Assembly: GCF_000613925.1 (NCBI RefSeq)
Contig: NZ_BAJX01000001.1
Coordinates: 62,001-126,000, forward strand
Reading direction: 5' to 3'
Origin: Prevotella histicola JCM 15637 = DNF00424
Lineage (GTDB): Bacteria > Bacteroidota > Bacteroidia > Bacteroidales > Bacteroidaceae
DNA: 64,000 nucleotides
The position numbers and the translations under genes were made by a program. Shown in pieces: positions 8,927 through 16,441 of the stretch; position 1 is the first letter of the stretch; every line of letters begins with the position of its first letter. A model generated the notes under the pieces. It was given only the letters and a program-made list of their open reading frames with translations. It was not told where the DNA came from and made no database searches.

Positions 8927-9444
8927 TGATAAACTACGACTTAAAGAAAATTAAAGCCATCGTTTTTGATGTAGATGGAGTCTTATCAGCTGAGACAATC
9001 CAGATGGATGATAAGGGAGAACCTATTCGTACAATAAACATAAAGGATGGCTATGCTATCCAGCTTGCGGTGAAGCATGGGTTACATTTAGCTATCATGA
9101 CAGGTGGGCATAATGATAATATAAGATTACGATATGATTATCTTGGAGTTAAGGATGTTTATATAAATTGTTCCATGAAGATAAATGTGTGGAGTGAATT
9201 CTTACATAAATACGCACTTAAGGAAGAAGAGATTATATATGTAGGTGATGATATTCCAGATTATGAAGTAATGCAGCGTGCAGGTTGTGCATGTTGCCCA
9301 AAGGATGCATGTTCTGAAATTAAGCATATATCTACATATGTGAGTGATGTAAAGGGTGGGGATGGAGTTGCACGTGACATCCTTGAGCAAGTTATGAAAG
9401 CACAAGGGAAATGGGTCTTGAATGAAAAAGCTTTTGGATGGTAA
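8926..9444 (+). CDS. kdsC: 3-deoxy-manno-octulosonate-8-phosphate phosphatase (KdsC-like HAD)
   Basis: HAD-superfamily phosphatase that removes phosphate from Kdo-8-P before CMP activation. Motif I FDVDGVLSAE is near residue 14, motif II IMTGGHND near 57, and motif IV YVGDDIPDYEVM near 105. At 172 aa it has the compact cap-less KdsC size. It overlaps the upstream DUF2520 gene by one base and the maf gene follows 8 bases after its stop. Its proximity to the divergent kdsB supports the Kdo role over other HAD-IIIA functions. Confidence 0.88.
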   Translation: MINYDLKKIKAIVFDVDGVLSAETIQMDDKGEPIRTINIKDGYAIQLAVKHGLHLAIMTGGHNDNIRLRYDYLGVKDVYINCSMKINVWSEFLHKYALKEEEIIYVGDDIPDYEVMQRAGCACCPKDACSEIKHISTYVSDVKGGDGVARDILEQVMKAQGKWVLNEKAFGW

Positions 9445-9452
9445 ATGGTGAT

Positions 9453-10049
9453 ATGAAAAAGATTATTTTGGCCAGTAATTCACCTCGCCGTAAGGAGCTA
9501 TTAGTTGGATTAGGTGTTGAATTTGAAGTTAAAGTCTTGCCAGGTATAGAAGAGTCCTATCCTAATAATCTTCCTGCAGAGGATGTTGCCAAGTATATAG
9601 CATGTGAAAAGGCAAATGCTTATAAGCAAGGATTGCAGGAGGATGAACTTGTTATTACTGCTGATACTGTCGTTGTTGTAGATCAGCAAGTACTAGGTAA
9701 ACCTAGAGATGTGATAGATGCTCGAAGAATGCTCCATTTGATTAGTGGACGATCGCATCAGGTTGTAACGGGGGTATGTTTAACAACAAAACAGTTTCAA
9801 CGCTCTTTTTCAGTGACCACTGAAGTTACATTCAAGGATTTATCAGAGCAAGAGATAACTTATTATATAATGAATTATAAGCCGTTTGATAAAGCTGGGG
9901 CATATGGTATTCAAGAATGGATAGGCTATGTAGGTGTTACGGCATTAAAGGGTAGCTATTTTAATGTTATGGGTTTGCCTGTACAAAGAATATGGGAGGA
10001 AATAAAAAATGAAGACGGTATTAATCCTTGTTGGGAAAACGCAGAATAA
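9453..10049 (+). CDS. maf: Maf-like nucleotide pyrophosphatase
   Basis: Septum-formation-inhibitor family enzyme, a dTTP/UTP pyrophosphatase that cleans up non-canonical nucleotides. The N-terminus MKKIILASNSPRRKELL is the family signature, and ITADTVVVVDQQVLGKP and YGIQEWIGYVGVTALKGSYFNVMGLP complete the fold. An earlier in-frame ATG at 9438 would overlap kdsC and adds only MVNGD; 9453 gives the standard start. The 3' end overlaps rlmH by 41 bases. Confidence 0.9.
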   Translation: MKKIILASNSPRRKELLVGLGVEFEVKVLPGIEESYPNNLPAEDVAKYIACEKANAYKQGLQEDELVITADTVVVVDQQVLGKPRDVIDARRMLHLISGRSHQVVTGVCLTTKQFQRSFSVTTEVTFKDLSEQEITYYIMNYKPFDKAGAYGIQEWIGYVGVTALKGSYFNVMGLPVQRIWEEIKNEDGINPCWENAE

Positions 10050-10479
10050 AGTATTTAAGGTGGGGATAGATGAATATGTGAGTAGGATAGGGCATTATAT
10101 TCCCTTTTCTATAATAATTATTCCTGAACTAAAGAATACTAAGAGCCTATCGGAAGAACAACAGAAACAGAAAGAGGGAGAATTGATTTTGAAAGAAATT
10201 CATCCAGGTGATACCGTGGTATTGCTAAATGAGCATGGGATGGAACTCCGCTCTGTTGAGTATGCTAAATGGTTAAAACAAAAACAAAATATAGCTCGTC
10301 GACTTGTTTTTATTATAGGTGGTCCCTATGGTTTCTCACCTAATATCTATGCGCGGTCAAACGAAAAAATCTCTCTTTCTCGTATGACCTTCTCGCATCA
10401 AATGGTAAGACTCATCTTTACTGAACAACTTTATCGTGCTTGTACTATTATAAAAGGAGAACCTTACCATCATGAATAA
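10009..10479 (+). CDS. rlmH: 23S rRNA (pseudouridine1915-N3)-methyltransferase RlmH
   Basis: SPOUT-class methyltransferase acting on helix 69 of 23S rRNA in the 70S ribosome. The C-terminal knot is recognisable as FIIGGPYGFSPNIY, followed by KISLSRMTFSHQMVR, FTEQLYRA and GEPYHHE at the end. The length of 156 aa is standard. It is the last gene of the DUF2520-kdsC-maf-rlmH operon, and its start lies 41 bases inside maf, implying translational coupling. It converges on the DUF4491 gene 23 bases away. Confidence 0.96.
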   Translation: MKTVLILVGKTQNKVFKVGIDEYVSRIGHYIPFSIIIIPELKNTKSLSEEQQKQKEGELILKEIHPGDTVVLLNEHGMELRSVEYAKWLKQKQNIARRLVFIIGGPYGFSPNIYARSNEKISLSRMTFSHQMVRLIFTEQLYRACTIIKGEPYHHE

Positions 10480-10502
10480 AAAGAGTAGGTAGTAGAATGC
10501 CT

Positions 10503-10865
10503 TTATCCTTCCTCAGGGATTTCCTCTTTGCATATAGGGCAGAGATGTTCGTCTGTCTTTATGTCTTTATAATGTTCTTTGCGTTTTGGATTCATTGGGA
10601 ACCAACCTTTCGCTACACGTTTTTCTTGAGCTAAAAGCTCGCCAATTCCCCAAAGAAGAGATGCTCCAAGTACACCAAGGAGAGCAGACCAGAAAACACT
10701 TTTAATAAACAGCGCACCAATACAACATGCCAGCCCAGATATAAGCCATATCCACCAAGGTTTTGTTCCAAAATAATATTCCGTTTTAATGACCAAAGGA
10801 TGACATAGTCCAATTATGAGAAATGTACATATTGCGAGTAGAATTCCTTCGAAGTTTATACCCAT
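10503..10865 (-). CDS. DUF4491-type small membrane protein
   Basis: 120-residue inner-membrane protein with three hydrophobic segments (GILLAICTFLIIGLCHPLVI, the WWIWLISGLACCIGALFI region, and VFWSALLGVLGASLLWGIG). The GxELLAQEKRVxKGWFPMNPKRK stretch is typical of DUF4491. The cytosolic tail ends with CPICKEEI, a zinc-knuckle-like CPxC half-site. Function unknown. It is a single gene convergent with rlmH. Confidence 0.75.
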   Translation of the reverse strand: MGINFEGILLAICTFLIIGLCHPLVIKTEYYFGTKPWWIWLISGLACCIGALFIKSVFWSALLGVLGASLLWGIGELLAQEKRVAKGWFPMNPKRKEHYKDIKTDEHLCPICKEEIPEEG

Positions 10866-11000
10866 TTTAGTCTAAGTTTTAGATGTTTATATTTAAAATA
10901 CTATTATAATATAATAAGAAGACCTATAATCTTCTTAATTTTATAGGTGCAAAAATACAAAAAAAAAATATTTTCAAGAGATATTCTCAGAATAATTGAC

Positions 11001-11008
11001 TATATTTG
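11001..11008 (+). promoter_or_regulatory. -7 promoter box for the phosphohexomutase gene
   Basis: TATATTTG followed by C, 31 bases before the ATG at 11040. Confidence 0.5.
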
Positions 11009-11039
11009 CAGATAAGAAGATAATAGAAAAACTTAAATT

Positions 11040-12785
11040 ATGGAAAATAACCAAGCGCTTATTGCGCAATGCGAAAGCAAAGCAAAGCAGTGGTTGTCTC
11101 CTGCTTTTGACGAAGAGACACGTTCAGCTGTAAATAGAATGATCGCTAATGAGGATAAGACTGATCTGATAGAGAGCTTTTATAAAGATTTGGAGTTCGG
11201 AACAGGTGGTCTTCGTGGTATCATGGGTGCTGGTTCTAACCGAATGAATATCTACACAGTCGGTATGGCTACGCAGGGGTTTGCTAATTATCTGAAAATT
11301 AATTTTAAGGATAAGAAGCAAATAAGTGTAGTCGTTTGTCATGATTGCCGTAATAACTCTCGCCTTTTTGCAGAAACTGTTGCAAATATTTTCTCAGCTA
11401 ATGGTATTAAGGTTTATCTTTTTGAAGACCTGCGTCCAACTCCTGAATGTTCTTTTGCAATCCGCTATCTAAAGGCTCAAGCAGGTGTAAATATCACAGC
11501 TAGTCATAATCCACGAGAATACAACGGTTATAAAGCTTATTGGGAGGATGGAGCTCAAGTACTTGCTCCACACGATAAAGGTATTATAGATGAGGTTAAT
11601 AAGGTAAAGATTGAAGATGTTAAGTTTGAAGGGAATAAAGCTTTAATTCAATCAATAGGCGAGGATATAGACAAACCTTATCTTGATCGGGTAAAGACTG
11701 TTAGCATAGATCCTGAAGTGATTAAACATCAGCATGATTTGAAGATTGTTTATACTCCACTTCATGGTGCAGGACGGGTTATGATTCCTCGTTCTTTAGC
11801 TCTATGGGGATTTGATAATGTACACTGTGTAAAAGAGCAGATGGTGAAAGATGGGAACTTTCCTACTGTGGATCGTCCTAATCCTGAAATAGCGGAAGCA
11901 CTGACATTGGGTTTACGTGATGCTAAAGCACTTGATGCTGATATACTTATGGCATCAGACCCTGATGCTGACCGAGTTGGCATGGCTTGCAAGGACAGTA
12001 ATGGTGAATGGGTTTTGATAAATGGTAACCAGACTTGTCTTATTTTTCTTTGGTATATTATCACCAATCGTCAAGCTGTTGGTAAGATGAAGCCTACTGA
12101 TTTTATAGTGAAGACAATTGTCACAACAGAAGTTATTCGCAAGATAGCTGAAAAACAACATGTAGAAATGCGTGATTGCTACACAGGATTTAAGTGGATT
12201 GCACGTGAAATTGCTATATCAGAAGGTAAGCAACAGTATATTGGTGGTGGAGAAGAAAGTTATGGATTTCTTGCAGAGGACTTTGTGCGCGATAAAGATG
12301 CTGTAAGCGCTTGCTCATTGTTAGCAGAGATTTGTGCATATGCAAAAGATCATGGTAAGACTTTGTATGATATTCTCATGGATATATATTTGGAATACGG
12401 GTATAGCCATGAGCATACGATTAACGTAGAACGACCAGGTAAGAGTGGCGCAGATGAGATTCAACAAATGATGAAAGACTTCCGTACTAACCCTCCAAAA
12501 GATCTTGGTGGAAGTCCAATTAGTATTTATAAAGATTACCAAAGTCTTGAGATGACAAAGGTTGATGGTAGTAATGAAAAAATAGACATGCCTGATACAA
12601 GTAATGTATTACAATGGTTTTGTTCGGACGGAACCAAAGTGAGTGTTCGTCCCTCAGGTACTGAGCCTAAGATTAAATTCTATCTTGAAATAAAAGATAA
12701 AATGTGCTCTGCTTCAGACTACCCGGCTTGTGAACAACGTGCCGTAACGAAAATAGAGGAAATCAAGAAGAGTTTGAAGTTGTAG
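11040..12785 (+). CDS. Phosphoglucomutase/phosphomannomutase family protein
   Basis: Alpha-D-phosphohexomutase that interconverts hexose-1-P and hexose-6-P for glycogen, UDP-glucose or GDP-mannose supply. The phosphoserine loop ITASHNPREYNGYK is at residues 152-165, the metal loop DPDADRVG near 304-311, the sugar-specificity loop GGGEESYGF near 402, and the phosphate-binding loop RPSGTEPKIK near 540. At 581 aa it matches the long phospho-sugar mutase of Bacteroidetes. It stands alone and is closed by a strong hairpin. Which sugar it uses cannot be told from the sequence. Confidence 0.92.
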   Translation: MENNQALIAQCESKAKQWLSPAFDEETRSAVNRMIANEDKTDLIESFYKDLEFGTGGLRGIMGAGSNRMNIYTVGMATQGFANYLKINFKDKKQISVVVCHDCRNNSRLFAETVANIFSANGIKVYLFEDLRPTPECSFAIRYLKAQAGVNITASHNPREYNGYKAYWEDGAQVLAPHDKGIIDEVNKVKIEDVKFEGNKALIQSIGEDIDKPYLDRVKTVSIDPEVIKHQHDLKIVYTPLHGAGRVMIPRSLALWGFDNVHCVKEQMVKDGNFPTVDRPNPEIAEALTLGLRDAKALDADILMASDPDADRVGMACKDSNGEWVLINGNQTCLIFLWYIITNRQAVGKMKPTDFIVKTIVTTEVIRKIAEKQHVEMRDCYTGFKWIAREIAISEGKQQYIGGGEESYGFLAEDFVRDKDAVSACSLLAEICAYAKDHGKTLYDILMDIYLEYGYSHEHTINVERPGKSGADEIQQMMKDFRTNPPKDLGGSPISIYKDYQSLEMTKVDGSNEKIDMPDTSNVLQWFCSDGTKVSVRPSGTEPKIKFYLEIKDKMCSASDYPACEQRAVTKIEEIKKSLKL

Positions 12786-12839
12786 AGCTTATTCTGTAGA
12801 CCTTCTTTTTAGTAGAAGAAAAAATACTTATATATGAAA

Positions 12840-12876
12840 AATAAGAGGATGTATCAAAATAATACATCCTCTTATT
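12840..12876 (+). terminator. Terminator after the phosphohexomutase gene
   Basis: Perfect 15-bp stem AATAAGAGGATGTAT / ATACATCCTCTTATT with a 7-base loop, 54 bases after the stop. Confidence 0.75.
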
Positions 12877-13001
12877 ATTATGCATTTATTTGGCGTTAGA
12901 ACACCATAATACCTTAATGCAATAAATCTATTTTGTAAAGTCACTTATAGTTGTTTTATCTCTTGTATTATATTCTCGCAAGAGATGTAAATCTCTAAAA
13001 A

Positions 13002-13033
13002 AAGGCAACCTATATCTATTTATAAGTTGCCTT
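13002..13033 (-). terminator. Terminator after the DUF1573 gene
   Basis: On the minus strand the stem AAGGCAACTTATA pairs with TATAGGTTGCCTT (one mismatch) and runs into T7, 25 bases after the stop. Confidence 0.75.
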
Positions 13034-13057
13034 AAGGTGTTTTGTTTCTTCAACAGA

Positions 13058-13444
13058 CTATTTACCTTCCATGACTCCTTCTATATATAGACGGGTCATT
13101 TCGTTTTTACCATTCGTACGTACAGTGATACTTTTTTTAAAATGACCAGGAAACTTTCCTGTCCCATTATATGTAACATCAATACTACCTTTCTGCCCAG
13201 GTGCTATTGGTCGTTTGTCATATCGAGGAATGGTGCAACCGCAACTTGCAACAACTTGGTTTATCACTAATGGAGCCTTTCCAACATTTGTGAAAGTAAA
13301 TGTCGTCTTGTGGACTGGATTATTCTCAGAAAATGTACCAAAATCGTAACTCACTTTGTCAAATTTGATTTCTGCCTGATTCTGTGCAGTTGCGAATGTT
13401 AATCCAAAAACAAGCAGTAATGTCATTAATATAAACTTCTTCAT
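13058..13444 (-). CDS. Secreted DUF1573 domain protein
   Basis: 128-residue exported protein with a signal peptide (MKKFILMTLLLVFGLTFATA, cut before QNQAEI). The DUF1573 beta-sandwich is marked by SYDFGTFSEN, FTFTNVGKAPLVI, VVASCGCTIP and APGQKG. The family is very frequent in Bacteroidetes periplasm or envelope and resembles HYDIN/ASH Ig-like folds; no enzymatic role is known. It is a single-gene unit with its own terminator. Confidence 0.88.
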   Translation of the reverse strand: MKKFILMTLLLVFGLTFATAQNQAEIKFDKVSYDFGTFSENNPVHKTTFTFTNVGKAPLVINQVVASCGCTIPRYDKRPIAPGQKGSIDVTYNGTGKFPGHFKKSITVRTNGKNEMTRLYIEGVMEGK

Positions 13445-13626
13445 GTAAATCTTTATTTAATTATAACTTCATTGAGTTGGATGCAAAAGTAATCAGAAAG
13501 TTTATTGTTATCAGGGGTTTTATATTTGTTAAATGTAAATTATCAAATATTAAGTATTCTGTGAGCTATGGTATTTAATCTTCCCATATTTTTATAAGGT
13601 ATCTCCCGTTTCTCATTTAAAGTTCG

Positions 13627-13634
13627 TACCTTTG
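13627..13634 (+). promoter_or_regulatory. -7 promoter box for aspS
   Basis: TACCTTTG followed by C, 29 bases before the aspS ATG at 13664. Confidence 0.5.
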
Positions 13635-13663
13635 CAGGGAGAATATAATAAATATACTAGAAT

Positions 13664-15420
13664 ATGTATAGAACAAGTACTTGTGGAGAGCTGCGCCTTT
13701 CAGATGCAGGCAAAGAAGTAACCCTAGCTGGCTGGGTACAGCGCTCACGTAAAATGGGAGGTATGACCTTTGTAGACCTCCGTGACCGCTATGGTATCAC
13801 TCAGTTGGTTTTTAATGAGGCAGATGATGCAACTTTATGTGGTGATGCCAACAAGTTAGGACGTGAATATTGTATTCAAGTGAATGGCATTGTTAGCGAA
13901 CGGCAGAGTAAGAATAGTAAGATTCCTACAGGTGATATAGAGATAATAGCAAAGGGATTGAAGGTGTTAAGTCCGTCTTTAACCCCTCCTTTTACAATTG
14001 AGGATAATACAGACGGTGGTGATGATTTGCGCATGAAGTATCGCTACCTTGATCTCCGTCGTGAGGCTGTACGTAAAAATCTTGAGTTACGTCATAGGAT
14101 GACAATCCTTATCCGTAATTTCCTCGATTCACAAAAGTTTATGGAAGTGGAGACTCCTATCCTTATTGGTTCTACTCCAGAAGGGGCTCGTGACTTCGTA
14201 GTCCCATCACGTATGAACCCTGGGCAATTCTATGCTTTACCACAGAGTCCACAAACTTTGAAGCAATTATTAATGGTAGCAGGCTTCGATCGTTACTTCC
14301 AAATTGCAAAGTGTTTCCGTGATGAGGATTTGCGTGCTGATCGGCAGCCAGAGTTTACTCAGATTGACTGTGAGATGTCTTTTGTAGACCAAGATGATGT
14401 TATCAATTTGTTTGAGGAAATGGCTCGCCACCTTTTCCGTGAGATTCGTGGCGTTGAACTTCCTAAGTTAGAGCAGATGACATGGCATGAGGCATGAAGC
14501 GTTTCGGTTCTGATAAACCAGATTTACGTTTCGGTATGGAATTCGTTGAATTGATGGATGACCTAAAGGGTACTGGTTCTTTCTCTGTATTTGATGAAGC
14601 TGCGTATATAGGAGGTATTGCCGTTCCAGGATGTGCTGATTACAGCCGTAAACAGCTCAATGAACTTACAGATTTCGTCAAGCGTCCGCAGGTTGGAGCA
14701 CATGGTCTCGTGTTCATCAAGTACAATGCTGATGGTACTGTTAAGAGCTCTATTGATAAGTTCTATACGGCAGAGCAATTACAGAAGGTAAAGGAGACAA
14801 CTGGTGCCAAAGATGGTGATCTTGTTTTGATATTGTCAGGTGATAATGCAAATAAGACACGTATTCAGCTTTGTTCTCTACGTCTTGAGATGGGCGATCG
14901 CTTAGGACTTCGTGATAAGAATGTATTTAAGTGTCTTTGGATTGTTGATTTCCCATTGTTTGAGTGGAGTGATGAAGAGCAGCGTCTTATGGCAACACAC
15001 CATCCGTTTACAATGCCTAACCCTGATGATATACCATTATTGGATGAGCATCCTGAGCAAGTACGGGCTAAGGCTTATGACTTTGTCTGTAATGGTATTG
15101 AAGTTGGTGGTGGTTCTCTCCGTATCCACGATACTCAACTACAAGAGAAGATGTTTGAGGTACTCGGTTTTACTCCAGAACGTGCAGAAGCACAGTTTGG
15201 CTTCTTGATGAATGCTTTCAAATATGGAGCACCTCCTCATGCAGGGCTTGCCTTCGGTCTGGATCGTTTTGTTAGTATCCTTGCAGGTCTTGATTCTATT
15301 CGTGACTGTATTGCCTTCCCTAAGAATAATAGTGGTCGTGATGTTATGTTAGATGCTCCTTCAATGATAGATCAGAAGCAGTTAGATGAGTTAGAAATAA
15401 AGCTTGACCTGAAGTTATAA
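13664..15420 (+). CDS. aspS: Aspartate--tRNA ligase (frameshifted at about 14494)
   Basis: Class IIb synthetase charging tRNA-Asp; essential. The first frame (13664-14497) carries the OB-fold anticodon domain ([20 protein letters not shown]) and the start of the catalytic core ([47 protein letters not shown]), and ends MTWHEA-stop. The second (14494-15420) resumes [15 protein letters not shown] and carries the GAD insertion and motif 3 ([10 protein letters not shown]). Together they form one standard AspRS of about 585 residues. Restoring one A (GCATGAAG to GCAATGAAG) rejoins the frames exactly. Sequence error is the likeliest cause, since the gene is essential and both halves are fully conserved. 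The ATGA overlap is a by-product of the missing base. Confidence 0.93.
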
Positions 15421-15526
15421 GTGTATTAAGTTGATATAAATCAATAAATTAATAATCAACACTTTAGAGTGCTATAGTATTATTTACTTTTAGCTATTAG
15501 TATTTGATACTACCAATTATTTAATG

Positions 15527-15534
15527 TACTTTTG
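15527..15534 (+). promoter_or_regulatory. -7 promoter box for the DUF2582 gene
   Basis: TACTTTTG, 59 bases before the ATG at 15594. Confidence 0.45.
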
Positions 15535-15593
15535 TGGAGTATATTACAAATTATTATTTGATAACTTGGTTAGGACTTTAATTTATTTAAATT

Positions 15594-15878
15594 ATGACTG
15601 TAAAGAAAGAAATAAAAACTGCTCCAAAGAGCACTGCAAAGAAAGCCACTACAAAGAAAGTTGCTGTAAAGAAACCTGCAGTTGTTATTAATGCAGAGAA
15701 TGTTGGATTCAAGGCAGGTGATGTTTATAATGCACTTGCAGCAGAGGCAAAGGCACTCAGTGTTAGTGAGATAGCTAAAGTTGCTAAGATTACAGAAGAA
15801 GAGGCTTATCTAGGTATTGGCTGGCTCTTTAAGGAGGGTAAAGTAAAAGATGAGAATAGCAAGATTGTACTTGCTTAA
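15594..15878 (+). CDS. Winged-helix DUF2582-type protein with histone-H1-like Lys/Ala tail
   Basis: 94-residue protein. Residues 1-30 are a disordered Lys/Ala/Thr tail (TAPKSTAKKATTKKVAVKKP) like the basic tails of bacterial H1-like proteins. Residues 33-94 form a winged-helix domain: VGFKAGDVYNALA, ALSVSEIAKVAKITEEEAY and LGIGWLFKEGKVK match DUF2582. A nucleoid or DNA-associated role is an inference from the tail and fold. A hairpin terminator follows within 35 bases. Confidence 0.75.
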   Translation: MTVKKEIKTAPKSTAKKATTKKVAVKKPAVVINAENVGFKAGDVYNALAAEAKALSVSEIAKVAKITEEEAYLGIGWLFKEGKVKDENSKIVLA

Positions 15879-15912
15879 GCTAATGACATTTTAATATAAA
15901 TAGAAAAGAACG

Positions 15913-15942
15913 GGGAGTCTGTATGAGATAGTATAGACTCCC
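15913..15942 (+). terminator. Terminator after the DUF2582 gene
   Basis: Stem GGGAGTCT / AGACTCCC, extendable by G-U and A-T pairs to 12 bp, then TTTCTTAT. It lies just before the next ATG at 15951. Confidence 0.6.
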
Positions 15943-15950
15943 TTTCTTAT

Positions 15951-16295
15951 ATGCAATACGATAAAGAGATACTACAGGTGCTTATTGAGGCAGGTTGTGA
16001 GGGAATTTCTGTTCAGAAAATTTCTCGCCATGTGCATAATGCATGTAACTCTTTATTTAATCCTTTATCTCAAAAGGATATTCACAAGTACGTTCAGCAG
16101 TTTTTACTGCGGAATTGTAAAACTGATACATCTTTAGTTGAGAAAACAAAAAAGGGGATTTATCGTTTGAATGTAAATAATGGAATGACACAACAGTTGT
16201 TTCTTCAATTCCGTGAAGATAGGGAAATTGTAGAGGAAGCGCCAGAAAAGGACTATAGCCTCGATCTCTTTGGTAATTTAGATTCTGGAGTATAG
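15951..16295 (+). CDS. Conserved hypothetical protein, possible winged helix
   Basis: 114 residues, not assigned to a named family. The N-terminal 75 residues read as a short helical DNA-binding-like module (EILQVLIEAGCEGISVQKIS followed by LSQKDIHKYVQQFLL and a beta-wing KTKKGIYRLN). The C-terminus is acidic (EDREIVEEAPEKD). Its position just after another winged-helix gene suggests a shared regulatory role, but the intervening hairpin argues for separate transcription. Confidence 0.55.
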   Translation: MQYDKEILQVLIEAGCEGISVQKISRHVHNACNSLFNPLSQKDIHKYVQQFLLRNCKTDTSLVEKTKKGIYRLNVNNGMTQQLFLQFREDREIVEEAPEKDYSLDLFGNLDSGV

Positions 16296-16441
16296 TTGGA
16301 ATAGACTATACCTTCTGTGTATTTTTTCTATCTTGTATCCATTCTTGTTTATTTGGAATGTGCACTTCTAAAATCTTAATCTCCTGATAAATCCCTCTTT
16401 CAGAAATCTATATATGGGAAATGTTGTTATTAGCTTATTTC

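Noticed and set aside
14494-14497. ATGA overlap in aspS as a genuine split synthetase or programmed frameshift
   Set aside because: No slippery heptamer or downstream structure is evident; inserting one A restores an uninterrupted, fully conserved protein; the same kind of break recurs in many unrelated genes of the window.
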